In this document: positions 1 through 10,088 of the stretch, in pieces | Layout of the letters: every line of letters begins with the position of its first letter | How positions within the stretch are numbered: the first letter of the stretch is position 1 | Source: Paludibacteraceae bacterium | Lineage (GTDB): Bacteria; Bacteroidota; Bacteroidia; Bacteroidales; Paludibacteraceae | Assembly: GCA_017450435.1 (NCBI GenBank) | Contig: JAFSTO010000075.1 | Span: 1 to 64,000, forward strand | DNA length: 64,000 nt | Direction of reading: 5' to 3' | The notes under the pieces: model-generated | What the model saw: the letters and a program-made list of their open reading frames with translations, nothing else | Databases searched by the model: none | What the model was told of the DNA's origin: nothing | Position numbers and translations under genes: made by a program

Positions 1-176
1 AGCATTTGCCGGAGATACCATCGGCTGACGAGATGCAACGTAATGGGGTAGAAATTGACGATTTTCAAATACGTTTGTTACAGAAAATAGAAGAGTTAAC
101 TCTATATTTGATAGAGCAGCAACAGACAATAGATGCATTAAGAACTGAATTGGAAAAATTAGGGACTAAATTATGA
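1..176 (+). CDS. C-terminal end of a protein with a coiled-coil tail (partial)
   Basis: The reading frame is open from base 3 to the TGA at 174-176, giving 57 residues; the start lies outside the window. It begins HLPEIPSADE and continues into a heptad-like helix with the segment LLQKIEELTLYLIEQQQ. This HLPxIPSA-then-helix tail is common at the C-terminus of Bacteroidetes surface or tail-fibre-like proteins, where the helix probably drives trimerisation or acts as an intramolecular chaperone. The family link is from memory of that motif. The stop overlaps the next start (ATGA, 173-176), so the two genes are probably translationally coupled. Base composition is AT-rich, like the next two genes. 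The function of the missing N-terminal part cannot be judged. Confidence 0.75.
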   Translation, partial: HLPEIPSADEMQRNGVEIDDFQIRLLQKIEELTLYLIEQQQTIDALRTELEKLGTKL

Positions 177-799
177 TGAGAAATAGAATACATGGAGTTC
201 TTCTGATAGCTGTGTCTTTAGCAGTCGTTACATCTTGTCGCAATGATGAGATAGTAGGTAGTAATGATATCGTGCGTGCGAATGTGTCTAATCCCGTTTT
301 GTTTGTGGATTCTGTTAATAAATTGTCAATACAATTATCACTTACAACACCTAATGGGAAATTATCCACGCAGTACATGAATAATGAAAGAATCATAACG
401 ATTCTGACTTTTGAAAACCTTGATTCAGTCAACTCTTTCTATACTCACTACAAATATATAAAGCCGAATAACTCACTTCAATACTATCATGACTCTGTCA
501 ATGATTATTTGCTGACAGGAAAAGATATAGAAAGCAGGAAATGGATTGCCAACGGACCTGGAGATGATGGCACATATCCGACTATTGATGAGCCGGAGCC
601 AGATGAAATGTTTGAAATCGGACCTATGAAAAAGTTGCGATATGTACTGGTGAGTGATACGATATCTAATAAGGCAGGTCAGTACAATATAAAATTTGAA
701 ACATCTCCCATACCGAGCTGGAAGCCCTACTGGATTGAAACAGACACCATGGTATTGGTTGTTCCCGATACACTGAAAATAGACTTTATACTTGAATGA
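173..799 (+). CDS. small hypothetical lipoprotein
   Basis: A 208-residue protein with a clear lipoprotein signal: basic N-terminus (MMRNR), hydrophobic stretch, and lipobox VTSC with the acylated Cys at residue 22. A second ATG lies directly after the first (176), so the start could be one codon later. The mature part is acidic, with no catalytic motif I recognise; a DEPEPDE-type acidic stretch lies near residue 142. Both ends overlap neighbours by 4 bases (ATGA at 173 and at 796), so it is co-translated with the gene before and the subtilisin-like protease after it. A role as a membrane-anchored partner or inhibitor of that protease is possible but is pure inference. Codon use is AT-rich compared with genes beyond 2850. 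Confidence 0.85.
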   Translation: MMRNRIHGVLLIAVSLAVVTSCRNDEIVGSNDIVRANVSNPVLFVDSVNKLSIQLSLTTPNGKLSTQYMNNERIITILTFENLDSVNSFYTHYKYIKPNNSLQYYHDSVNDYLLTGKDIESRKWIANGPGDDGTYPTIDEPEPDEMFEIGPMKKLRYVLVSDTISNKAGQYNIKFETSPIPSWKPYWIETDTMVLVVPDTLKIDFILE

Positions 800-2817
800 A
801 GAAAATAACCAAATACTTATTCCTGTTCTTGATGTTGATATTATCATTTATCGGCAAAAGTCAAGATAGAACAGAATGGAATTTGACAAAAGATGTGTCT
901 TTTGTGACAAATACGGAACACATCTCATATTCAAATATGTATCAATTTTCTCCCAAGTGTTATATAACTGACTCAATACAACTGCAAACAATAATTGAAG
1001 ATGGCGGAATTCTATTTCATTCTCCTATTTGGACATACAGAGGTGATCAATATACAATGAACAACACAATTATTCTGTATGACGTTAACAATATTCATGA
1101 TCTTATTGGCACATACGGACTAACTGACAATGTAATATGTATTGATTCAATAGTTGGTGTTCCCAAAATATGTACTTTAACATTAAGAAATGTGACATAT
1201 ACATTTATGGACAGTATTTGCGGAGTCTTAACTGATAGTGATTTATGTGGTATTGCGGAGCCGGATTATACCGTTTTTTCTAGAGGGGGTCAATCTGATG
1301 TTTCATCAAATCCTAAATATAGTGAACAATGGGGATTATTGAACCGTATCTATCCAAATTATGACATTAATGCAGAACAAGCATGGCATTTTTCAACAGG
1401 TGCAGGAATAAAGGTGGCAGTAATTGATGAGGGCGTGGATTTGGTTCATATTGATTTGGTTAACAACTTGCTACCCGGATATGATTGTACAGATGGTGAA
1501 ACGGGTGGAACAAATGGTGGATACGGAGTATGTAATGGAATTCCTGACAGTCATGGTACGTATTGTGCCGGAATAATTGGTGCCACAAACAATGATACAG
1601 GGATTGTTGGTGTTGCATATAATAGTAAGATAATTCCAATAAGGAAGTCTTATCATTATATGTCCCCCGATAGTACAATAAAATGGAAATCCACAACAAA
1701 ATGGAATATTAATGCATTTCGTACTGCGATATATACTGCGCATGCAGATGTAATTAGTAATTCATGGGCGTATAGTTCACAAACTGATATTTTGGATAAT
1801 GTTTTGGATGAGGCGGTTTCAAACGGGCGCAATGGTTTGGGATGTGTGGTTGTATTTGCAACAGGAAACGAAAGTAGAGATACCGTATCGTATCCAGCAT
1901 CACATATATCTACTATAGCTGTTGGAGCTATGAATAATTATGGAACCAGACGTATAACATCTAATTATGGAGAAGATTTGGATGTTGTAGCGCCTGGTAG
2001 CGGTATAAAAACGATAAATGTGAATAATGATTATATTTCACAATCTGGAACATCTATGGCTTGTCCTTTTGTCGCCGGAGTTGCAGCGTTAATGTTATCA
2101 TATAATCCTGCATTATCATGGTCACAAGTGAAGTCTATTATTAGGGGGAGTGCATACAAGTTACCGGATTACGACTTTGACGTAACTAAAATGGAAGGTT
2201 CATGGAATGAAGAGGTGGGGTTTGGGTTAGTTGATGCATATAAAGCGCTTCTAATGAGTAAGCCTCTTTTGAATAGATATATACAGGATACAACATTTGA
2301 GAATGGCTCAAACCAAGAGGAATTTGGGTATGAAATATATGCGGGTTCTACTGTTACAAATGACAAAAATACGGGGCCGGTGGTTGTGCGTAGTGGTGCA
2401 GATGTTAGTTTTTGTGCTGTTAATTATATAGAGTTGTCTGACGGTTTTTCTGTAGAGGAGGGAGCGTCTTTTGAAACATGTATATTAGGCTCGCCGTTCT
2501 CTGTATATGGTGTCCATAACCCAACAATAATGCATATAAATAATCATTCTCCACATGTAGATAATATGGAAATATATTCGTCTATAGATATGTCGTCATT
2601 TTCTATCTATCCTAATCCGACAATAGAAAGGCTTACTATTAGCATAACGGAAGAGTTATGCAATGCAGCAATATATAACCTGAGCGGACAGAAAGTGCTT
2701 CAGACGGAGCAGACGGAAGTGGATGTGTCCGGTCTGCCGGATGGAATGTATATCTTAAGAGCACAGACGGCAGACGGCAATATGTATCAGGACAAGTTTA
2801 TCAAAGCAGTCAGATGA
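796..2817 (+). CDS. subtilisin-like (S8) serine protease with T9SS type A sorting domain
   Basis: A 673-residue secreted protease. A signal peptide (residues 1-22, ending GKSQ) is followed by a prodomain-like region and the S8 catalytic domain at about 195-490. The triad is visible: Asp211 in VAVIDEG, His253 in DSHGTYCAG and Ser420 in SGTSMACPF, with the oxyanion Asn358 in ATGNES. Residues about 500-565 form a Bacteroidetes spacer with the pattern VVVRSGADVSF...ELSDGFSVEEG. The C-terminus (about 600-673) is a T9SS type A domain: YPNP, YNLSGQKV, LPDGMYILR. The protein should cross the outer membrane through T9SS and stay at the surface or be released. The start overlaps the preceding stop by 4 bases. 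The catalytic body is AT-rich, while the last 40 codons or so have the GC of the rest of the window. Confidence 0.93.
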   Translation: MKKITKYLFLFLMLILSFIGKSQDRTEWNLTKDVSFVTNTEHISYSNMYQFSPKCYITDSIQLQTIIEDGGILFHSPIWTYRGDQYTMNNTIILYDVNNIHDLIGTYGLTDNVICIDSIVGVPKICTLTLRNVTYTFMDSICGVLTDSDLCGIAEPDYTVFSRGGQSDVSSNPKYSEQWGLLNRIYPNYDINAEQAWHFSTGAGIKVAVIDEGVDLVHIDLVNNLLPGYDCTDGETGGTNGGYGVCNGIPDSHGTYCAGIIGATNNDTGIVGVAYNSKIIPIRKSYHYMSPDSTIKWKSTTKWNINAFRTAIYTAHADVISNSWAYSSQTDILDNVLDEAVSNGRNGLGCVVVFATGNESRDTVSYPASHISTIAVGAMNNYGTRRITSNYGEDLDVVAPGSGIKTINVNNDYISQSGTSMACPFVAGVAALMLSYNPALSWSQVKSIIRGSAYKLPDYDFDVTKMEGSWNEEVGFGLVDAYKALLMSKPLLNRYIQDTTFENGSNQEEFGYEIYAGSTVTNDKNTGPVVVRSGADVSFCAVNYIELSDGFSVEEGASFETCILGSPFSVYGVHNPTIMHINNHSPHVDNMEIYSSIDMSSFSIYPNPTIERLTISITEELCNAAIYNLSGQKVLQTEQTEVDVSGLPDGMYILRAQTADGNMYQDKFIKAVR

Positions 2818-2849
2818 AACATATATAATCAAACATCAATCATACAACC

Positions 2850-5800
2850 ATGAGAAAGTTTACATTGTTTATCGCGATGTGCGTGGCGATGGTCGCCATG
2901 GCACAGACCGCCGTTGAGATTGAGAACCAAAAGATGGTGCTCACTCACCACGGTGTGACCACCGTTCTTGCCCCGCAGGGTGACGACGAGAGTTATTACT
3001 GGGCAAGCATCTCGCCCGATGGCGAGCGCCTTCTTTACGCTACTGCCCGTCATGGCGTGTTCATTGCCGACATGCAGGGTAACGTGCTCCGTTCGCTTGG
3101 CAACCTCAATGCCCCGAAATGGCTCGACAACGAGCGTATATGCGGTATGCAGGAGGTGACGAATGAAAGCGGAATATTAGTGTCGTGCAGATATCAATGT
3201 ATCAACCCCGACGGCTCTGTACGTGACTTGACAGCTGAAGAAACCGGCGAGTTTATCCGTCGTGAGAACAATCGTCGTATTGAGCTGATCCGGCGTCATG
3301 CTCTGCGTGCCCCTGCACGTGCTGCTGACGGCACTGTAGGATTGGCAGGACTGACAATCTACCTCAACCCGGGTCATGGCGGCTACGACGCCAACGACCG
3401 CAGCTGCTGGACAGTGAACGTACCTGAGCAGTGGAAACACCCTGAGGGCTACTGGGAGTCGAAGTCAAACCTCGTCAAGGGATTGTTCCTGCGCGATATG
3501 CTGCAGGCGGCAGGGGCCAATGTAATCATCTCACGTACTACGAACAACTCCGGCGTGCGCGACCTTGAGTATTATCCTAACGCTTCGGCGGCGGAGCGTG
3601 CCGCTCTCATCGCCGGCGATGACCGGGACCTGACAGCTATAGCCGAGGAAGCAAATGCTAATAATGTGGACCACTTCCTTTCCATCCACTCTAATGCTCT
3701 TAACTCGCAGACCAACTATCTGCTTATGTTGTATCATGGTGAGACAGGTGCTCCAACGGTACCTACATCCGACTTGATGGCTGCTTCGGCAGGAGCAATT
3801 CAAATACAGAATCCCTTGACGGTCTGGACCAGTCCTAACCCGCTGCTGCGCGGCGACATCACTTTCTACGGTGATAGTCCTACCGACCCGCTCGCCGGTC
3901 TGGGCGTTCTTCGTCCGCTCACCGTACCCGGACACCTTAGTGAAGGCTCGTTCCACGACTACCCGCCTGAGACGCATCGTCTGATGAATGACAACTACTG
4001 TAAGCTTGAAGCGCTGCGTATGTTCCAGCATTTCCACCGTTATTTCGGCAGGACTCTCCCGCAGACGGCTTGTATAAGCGGATGGGTGAAGAGTGGTAAT
4101 GAGAAAGTGGATGTTCTTGGCGAACCGAAGTTTATTTATGTTAAGAAGTCTGACGACCAGTGGCTGCCTCTCAACGGCGCGAAAGTGGTGCTTATCGACG
4201 GCAACGGAGCCCGTATAGACTCGCTTATAACCGACAACGAATATAATGGTGTGTTCGCTTTCTTCGACCTCGCACCGGGAACATATTCGGTGGAGGTGAG
4301 CAAGCAGAAATATGAGACTCTGACCGAGACCGTTACTGTGGCGGCTGAGCAGATTGCAGGACTGAAGATGAGGCCGAACAATATTCGACTCGATGTGGAG
4401 GACTTCCCTGATGGTGGCGGCGATGCTTTGCCGTTGGATAATTATGTTTTCGAGGCAATGGTTGATAGCGTCACCCCGCTTCCTGCAGGAGCTACACGCT
4501 TTGCATATCGTAAGGGGTATTTGTATATGCTTCAAAACGGTATTTTGAAACGTCAGGTTGTTGACGGTAAAACATGGGAGACACTGCCTATGCCGGCAGG
4601 TGTGACCTTTGCTGATATGGCTTTCACTGCCGATGATTATCTTCTTGCCCGTACTGCTGATACTGACGCACTCAATGTGTATGCCTACGATACACGCTTT
4701 TCTTCCGTTTCTCTTTTAGTAAGCAAGCCGCAAGCAGGATTAGGTACTGCAATGGCTGTGCAAGGACCGCTGTGGAAAGTAAAGATTTACGCACCTATGG
4801 CAGGGCAGCTCTTCTGTCTTACTTATGATGCCGATGCTAATGATGCTACCACAAGCCTTGTACCGGCTACAGGCATGACTGTGAATGACCGGATAACACT
4901 CACTCCCGAAAATGAAATCATATCCTCACAAGGGGCATGGACACGCTATGTCGGCGTCAATTATCACGCAGTACCGGTGCTGAATGCCGGCGCTGAATGC
5001 GGTTTTATACTATATGATGGTGCTGCTGTAGCCGTTTCTTCCAAATATCCTTCCGCCGGACTGGGTGCTGCTGCCGCAACATGGTCGCAGGCACTTGTCT
5101 GGAGCGAAGGATACGATATACACGTTATTGTGGCTGCTGAGAACGAAGGATTACAGCACTTCAAGACCATCGCGGTGCCTGTTGCCAATATCTATGCAAG
5201 CGAGTGCCGCTTTGATAGTGTTGCAAACACCTTCTCTTTCCGCCTGAATGAGAATGCCACCGATGTGCTTCTTTCCGTAGAACGTGATGGCGAGATGGTT
5301 GAGTCGCATGTCTGTGGAGCACTCTCGAAGGGCAAACATACTATCAACAACCCGTTTACTGACGTGAGGTTCGATGCGTGGTCGGTATCTGCTGCAGCAC
5401 GACCGGTTTCTTATCCTGTAATGATTAGTGATAATTCTGAGCAGTTCCAATTCTATGCAGCGCGTGGTGTGGCGGTAGATAAGAACCCGACAAGCCCGTA
5501 TTTCGGCAGAATATACGTAACAGAGGCTGTCGGCGGACAATGTTCGGATGCTGCAGGTGGCGGTTGGACTGCTCCGTCTTTCCGTACTACAACGCAGGGA
5601 GTGTATGTCCTTTCTGCTGACTTTACCGACATTACAAGTCAAGGCAACACCGCTTACAATGGTGATGTGGAGTGGGGTGCAAACGTTGGTGACAACTATC
5701 AGTTTGCGTTAGCTAAGCCTACGGTGGCACCTGACGGAGACGTGTTCATTGCCTCATCCTCGTTCACATCGTCCGGTGTGTACGTCATGGATGCTGCTAA

Positions 5801-6788
5801 TCCTTCGGCTCCTTTCCAAAGCGTGTTCAAAGGTAAACGCAGCAAATCAACAGGAGCAGTGAAAACCGGCGCTAAACTCATTCATAACCCGATTATGCAC
5901 TGCTATGTGACAGGCATGGGCAATGAGGAGGTGTTATTTACTTTCGACCGCGACAATTCTCAAGGCACTGTTTATGGCAGTATCTATCGTTATGATATAG
6001 GCACACTTGACTCTCTGCCTTGGACGACTGTTCCGACGCAGAAGGTCTTCGATGACCAGAACACCGGAAGTCACGTGCAGAACGGCTGCGGACAAATAGC
6101 GCCTGACGGACACGGAGGATGGTGGATAAGTCAGTATCGCTATAGCAACAGTTATGCCGTACCGGGACTGATACACGTAACTGATGGCGAGGTTGATTTC
6201 AATCTCGGTTCGTCAGTTGACTTCGACCTTGAGGATAAGGTAAGCGGTGTTCAACAGGGTGGCATGGCTGTCACCACTGACGGAGCGGTGCTCGCTCTCG
6301 GTACTGAACTGGGACAAGTACGGGTGTTCGATGTTACGTACAACAGTGCAGGCAAGCCTCACTTGACAGATAAGTGCAGGATTGATTGGGGTAAAGGGGC
6401 CGGAGTGAATATGGCTTTCGACTTCGATGTCGCAGGCAACCTTTATATTGTGTCCAACTCCAACGAACGGCTAATGGTGTATTCCATGCCCAATCAGAAT
6501 AATGTATATACCACTCGTATTCCTCTGAAGGTCAAAGGTCCTTCTGTAGCTTTGGATAACGTTAGCGATGTGAACGTATATGTCTATCCTAATCCGGCAA
6601 CCGATATGTTGCATATCGATGGTGATATCACCGCTTACCAACTGTATGCCGTCAATGGTACGATGTTGCGTAGTGAGAGTGTCACCGGCTCTACCACTCT
6701 GAATGTGTCGGGACTGCCTGAAGGCACCTATCTCGTCCGCACTGAGGGTGCAATGGGCGCGCAAGTGTTCTCATTCTTGAAAAAGTAA
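2850..6788 (+). CDS. T9SS-secreted N-acetylmuramoyl-L-alanine amidase-fold protein with beta-propeller module
   Basis: 1312 residues. Signal peptide 1-19; WD40-like start (SPDGERLLYA) at about 50-100; Amidase_3-type zinc domain at about 165-400. Expected metal ligands are His176 (NPGHGG), Glu203 (WESKSN) and His280 (SIHSNA); Glu365 (LSEGSFHD) fits the catalytic Glu. A carboxypeptidase-regulatory-like beta domain follows (about 410-510), then propeller-like repeats. The segment at about 800-1225 resembles both halves of the next protein. The tail (about 1235-1312) is T9SS type A: YPNPATD, LYAVNGTM, LPEGTYLVR. Related Bacteroidetes proteins are sometimes labelled xanthan lyase, which the zinc residues do not support. 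Export by T9SS implies action on peptidoglycan outside the cell, or another amide substrate. It sits 32 bases after the protease gene and 27 before the next gene, and heads the SusC/D group. Confidence 0.88.
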   Translation: MRKFTLFIAMCVAMVAMAQTAVEIENQKMVLTHHGVTTVLAPQGDDESYYWASISPDGERLLYATARHGVFIADMQGNVLRSLGNLNAPKWLDNERICGMQEVTNESGILVSCRYQCINPDGSVRDLTAEETGEFIRRENNRRIELIRRHALRAPARAADGTVGLAGLTIYLNPGHGGYDANDRSCWTVNVPEQWKHPEGYWESKSNLVKGLFLRDMLQAAGANVIISRTTNNSGVRDLEYYPNASAAERAALIAGDDRDLTAIAEEANANNVDHFLSIHSNALNSQTNYLLMLYHGETGAPTVPTSDLMAASAGAIQIQNPLTVWTSPNPLLRGDITFYGDSPTDPLAGLGVLRPLTVPGHLSEGSFHDYPPETHRLMNDNYCKLEALRMFQHFHRYFGRTLPQTACISGWVKSGNEKVDVLGEPKFIYVKKSDDQWLPLNGAKVVLIDGNGARIDSLITDNEYNGVFAFFDLAPGTYSVEVSKQKYETLTETVTVAAEQIAGLKMRPNNIRLDVEDFPDGGGDALPLDNYVFEAMVDSVTPLPAGATRFAYRKGYLYMLQNGILKRQVVDGKTWETLPMPAGVTFADMAFTADDYLLARTADTDALNVYAYDTRFSSVSLLVSKPQAGLGTAMAVQGPLWKVKIYAPMAGQLFCLTYDADANDATTSLVPATGMTVNDRITLTPENEIISSQGAWTRYVGVNYHAVPVLNAGAECGFILYDGAAVAVSSKYPSAGLGAAAATWSQALVWSEGYDIHVIVAAENEGLQHFKTIAVPVANIYASECRFDSVANTFSFRLNENATDVLLSVERDGEMVESHVCGALSKGKHTINNPFTDVRFDAWSVSAAARPVSYPVMISDNSEQFQFYAARGVAVDKNPTSPYFGRIYVTEAVGGQCSDAAGGGWTAPSFRTTTQGVYVLSADFTDITSQGNTAYNGDVEWGANVGDNYQFALAKPTVAPDGDVFIASSSFTSSGVYVMDAANPSAPFQSVFKGKRSKSTGAVKTGAKLIHNPIMHCYVTGMGNEEVLFTFDRDNSQGTVYGSIYRYDIGTLDSLPWTTVPTQKVFDDQNTGSHVQNGCGQIAPDGHGGWWISQYRYSNSYAVPGLIHVTDGEVDFNLGSSVDFDLEDKVSGVQQGGMAVTTDGAVLALGTELGQVRVFDVTYNSAGKPHLTDKCRIDWGKGAGVNMAFDFDVAGNLYIVSNSNERLMVYSMPNQNNVYTTRIPLKVKGPSVALDNVSDVNVYVYPNPATDMLHIDGDITAYQLYAVNGTMLRSESVTGSTTLNVSGLPEGTYLVRTEGAMGAQVFSFLKK

Positions 6789-6815
6789 AGTACAAACCTC
6801 AAATCCTTAAACACT

Positions 6816-9800
6816 ATGAAAAAACTAATGCTTACAATGGCTGCTATGATGGTTGCTGTATGCACCTTTGCGGCCGAACTGAACATCTATGCCAGCGGCT
6901 TGAAGGCCGGCGGCATGAGTGCTGACAAGAAAGTGCAGGTGGAATACTTGCTTAACGCCCCGGCAACGAGTGTCCTCATCGAGGTTCTCAACGCTGACGC
7001 GAGTGTGGCACTGTCGGTGCCTCTGACGGACGCCGACCTCCTTACCAAGGGTCGTCATACTGCAACACTTGACCTCGCCACCCTTGCCGAAGGTACTTAC
7101 GCATGGCGTGTAACCGCTGCGGCTGAGGCACAGACAGAGGTCGAGATGGTTTCTGACAACAGCGCGGCGTATATCCTGTACGCACCGAAGGGTGTTGCGG
7201 TTAACTATTATCCTGACACGGAGGATTTCGGTACAGTATATGTCTCAATGCCGACCAATGGCGCCAATGATGGTATGACCGAAACTTCGAAAACACAGCA
7301 GATGGGTATCTTTATGTGGAATGCCCTGCTTGAACTGCAGAATGCAGGTAATGCCGGCTACAAGGGCGGTGTTGAATGGGCAGCAGGCAGTCCTTTCCGT
7401 GTACGGGTTGCTGAGGATGGTAATGTGTTCGTGGACGGATACAACGAAGATCTTCACGGTGTATGGATGATTGACGGAAAGATGGCAGGTAATTTTGAGA
7501 AAGTGCTCACCAACACCGGCAAATGCTATGGTTTTGATGTGGAGAAGTCTGCTAACGGATACAGTTTCTATACAATGGAGGACATTGTGTATCAGAACAC
7601 AGGTTCGGTTAAGAAGTATGTGGATGTTGAAGTGCCTTATAGTGGCGCCGGTGTAGAGGTTGCAGACATAAAGAATCTGTGGGCACAGACTTGGTCGAAT
7701 CTTGCCCTTGACGGCAAGGGCGGTATGTTCCTCAGTCAATATCGTGGTACGGACGCAACAAATCTGCCTATTCTGGCGCACCTTTCGGCAGACGGTGTGT
7801 TCGACTGGTTCTCTGCAACAGCCAATCTGGGTCTGGCAACGACCACCCGTGGCGCTATGGCCGTTAACAAAGACAAGACCCTCCTTGCTGCGGGCAACAG
7901 AGCTGACGGTAACACGGTAAAAGTGTTTACTATAACATGGAACGAAAATGTTCCTGTCCTCACGTTTGCATACGAGACTCCTACCTTTGCAGGAGGCAAC
8001 AACGATGGTGTAGCATTCGACTATGCCGACAACCTGTATAGCGTCAATTCCGGTAACGAGTTACTGTACGTATGGGCTACTCCCAAGGCAGATAACTCTG
8101 CCGTCACTCCTGCTCCTGCCACGCAGGCTATTGTTATAACTAACACTGTTGTTAATGTTACCGGTGTCAGTTTGGATGTTACCACGGCGGATATGAAAGT
8201 AGGTGAACAGAAGACTCTTGTGGCAACCGTCGAGCCCGCTGAGGCTACCAATAAGACTGTCACTTGGTCCAGCTCTGATGAGACTGTAGCAACTGTCACT
8301 TCTGAGGGACAAGTATCCGCTCTTAAAGCCGGTACGGCCACTATTACTGTTACCACTGCTGACGGTGCTAAGACTGCCGAGTGTACCATAACCATTACCA
8401 ATGTGGATGTTGAGAGCGTAAGTCTAAACAAGGAGACTCTCTCCCTCTACCCGGGGGAAACCGGGCAACTGACAGCAACAATTGCTCCCGCTAATGCCAC
8501 TAATAAAGATGTGACATGGGCAACGTCAGACGAGGCTGTTGCTACGGTATCGGAAAACGGACTTGTTACGGCGCAGGCGTCAGGCGAAGCGACCATTACC
8601 GTTACTACTGTTGACGGCGAGAAGACTGCCGTTTGTGAGGTTACAATCCTCGTGCCGGAGTATCCTAACGTTATGGCGTATGAGTTGAAACTTGTGGCTA
8701 ACGATGAAGTGGGCTTTAACCTCAATGCACCTGCTACAGAAGTAAAGGTGCTGGCATACGATGCTGATGAAACAGAGTATGTGGTGGCAACAGTCACCAA
8801 TGCCAAGGCGGAATATCAGACAGTGAAGATTGATGTATCTGAGCTTCCTGCAGGTGTCTATACATGGGCTGTCGAGGCTTCGGCCGAGTTGGTTGCCGAG
8901 GACGAGCCGGTTCTGGTTCATCAATATACCACTCCTTTGATGAAAGCTGCACGTGGTGTGGCGCTGAATAGTGATTATAATAGTCCGTTCTTTGGTCAGT
9001 TGTATGTAGCTGATGGCGGTTCGGCTGCCGAAAACTCCGGACTGTATGTGTTTGACCCTAAACTCAACGGCGGTGAACAACTTTATACTACAGGCTGGTC
9101 ATCATCAATGGCTTCACCAATGCGTTCGCAAGTAGGAGAAGATGGACTGGTTTATATTACTGACTGGTCTGATAACGAAGGAAATATCCGCATATTCGAT
9201 CCGGGCAATCCAACGACTGACAATGTTGTGTTCGGTGGTACGTTCTCCGGTGCAAATGGTGTATGGAACACCGAGGAAGGGAAGTTTATACATGGTTCAA
9301 TCTCGTCATGCTATGTTATCGGTAATGGTGCAGAACGCACGCTATATACTTTCGATGAGGATTACACGCCGAGCGAGGGACATACAATGTGTCTGCTTCG
9401 GTATGACATAGGTGAGCTGACCGCTCCTTGGGCTGGCGAGCCTTCTGCTGTTGTTTACAACAATGCCGATAATTTTGAGCAGAATGGTGATTCAAAAATC
9501 CTTCCGTCAATAGTCGGCGGTTGGTGGATTAGCCAAGACCGTGCAAATGATAGCCAAGCCATTCCTGCCCTTATTCACGTGGCAGCCGATGGCACCGTTA
9601 ACTACAACTCCAACGGTGCTCACGGTGGTCGCACACGAGGTGCACTGGCCTTTAATGAAGACCAAACCTATTGTGCTACTGCTGCCGACAACGTGATACG
9701 TATATGGGCGGTAGAGTGGAGCGATACCGGCGTGCCAACCATGCAGGTGGAGCAGATTTGTCGCACCACTTTCGGGGCTCAAAACTCTTCGTCATGCTAT

Positions 9801-10076
9801 GATATAGCCATCGACCGGGCACTCAATGTGTATGCTTCGGGTAACAATGCTCCGCTTTGTGTATGGGCACTTGTTAAGGAGGAAAACAAGTGTACAACAC
9901 CGGCTGCCGCTAACTTGACTTTTGTTGTGGAGCAGCAGGATGACGCGTTGGAGAATATTGAGGCACAACAGACACTTCGCGGAGTGTATGATATGACAGG
10001 TCGCTATCTCGGGGAGCAGATTGATAACCTGCCGAAGGGCGCATATATCGTTAATGGGGAGAAAGTGATTAAGTAA
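6816..10076 (+). CDS. secreted surface protein: two propeller-like halves around two bacterial Ig-like domains
   Basis: 1086 residues with a signal peptide (MKKLMLTMAAMMVAVCTFAA). Residues about 20-440 and 620-1050 are diverged copies of one module: a small beta domain ending in PxGxYTW, then a propeller with ARGVALN, RYDIGEL and GGWWISQ type signatures. The same module occurs once in the amidase protein upstream. Between the halves lie two Big_2 Ig-like domains (about 448-535 and 536-618), each with the pattern GETGQLTATI...NKDVTWATSDEAVATV. The C-terminus (GVYDMTGRYLGEQ...LPKGAYIVNGEK) is a short T9SS-type sorting tail. No catalytic residues stand out, so a ligand-binding or structural role is more likely than an enzyme. 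It lies 27 bases after the amidase gene and 12 before susC. Confidence 0.85.
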   Translation: MKKLMLTMAAMMVAVCTFAAELNIYASGLKAGGMSADKKVQVEYLLNAPATSVLIEVLNADASVALSVPLTDADLLTKGRHTATLDLATLAEGTYAWRVTAAAEAQTEVEMVSDNSAAYILYAPKGVAVNYYPDTEDFGTVYVSMPTNGANDGMTETSKTQQMGIFMWNALLELQNAGNAGYKGGVEWAAGSPFRVRVAEDGNVFVDGYNEDLHGVWMIDGKMAGNFEKVLTNTGKCYGFDVEKSANGYSFYTMEDIVYQNTGSVKKYVDVEVPYSGAGVEVADIKNLWAQTWSNLALDGKGGMFLSQYRGTDATNLPILAHLSADGVFDWFSATANLGLATTTRGAMAVNKDKTLLAAGNRADGNTVKVFTITWNENVPVLTFAYETPTFAGGNNDGVAFDYADNLYSVNSGNELLYVWATPKADNSAVTPAPATQAIVITNTVVNVTGVSLDVTTADMKVGEQKTLVATVEPAEATNKTVTWSSSDETVATVTSEGQVSALKAGTATITVTTADGAKTAECTITITNVDVESVSLNKETLSLYPGETGQLTATIAPANATNKDVTWATSDEAVATVSENGLVTAQASGEATITVTTVDGEKTAVCEVTILVPEYPNVMAYELKLVANDEVGFNLNAPATEVKVLAYDADETEYVVATVTNAKAEYQTVKIDVSELPAGVYTWAVEASAELVAEDEPVLVHQYTTPLMKAARGVALNSDYNSPFFGQLYVADGGSAAENSGLYVFDPKLNGGEQLYTTGWSSSMASPMRSQVGEDGLVYITDWSDNEGNIRIFDPGNPTTDNVVFGGTFSGANGVWNTEEGKFIHGSISSCYVIGNGAERTLYTFDEDYTPSEGHTMCLLRYDIGELTAPWAGEPSAVVYNNADNFEQNGDSKILPSIVGGWWISQDRANDSQAIPALIHVAADGTVNYNSNGAHGGRTRGALAFNEDQTYCATAADNVIRIWAVEWSDTGVPTMQVEQICRTTFGAQNSSSCYDIAIDRALNVYASGNNAPLCVWALVKEENKCTTPAAANLTFVVEQQDDALENIEAQQTLRGVYDMTGRYLGEQIDNLPKGAYIVNGEKVIK

Positions 10077-10088
10077 ATAGAGTATATT

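Noticed and set aside
3531-4535. 334-codon open frame on the minus strand inside the amidase gene
   Set aside because: Antisense to the zinc-amidase domain with its conserved motifs; no domain or start context of its own.
2850-6788. Xanthan lyase annotation
   Set aside because: Some relatives carry this label, but the visible His/Glu/His zinc site and SEGSFHD motif are those of an amidase fold, not a lyase.
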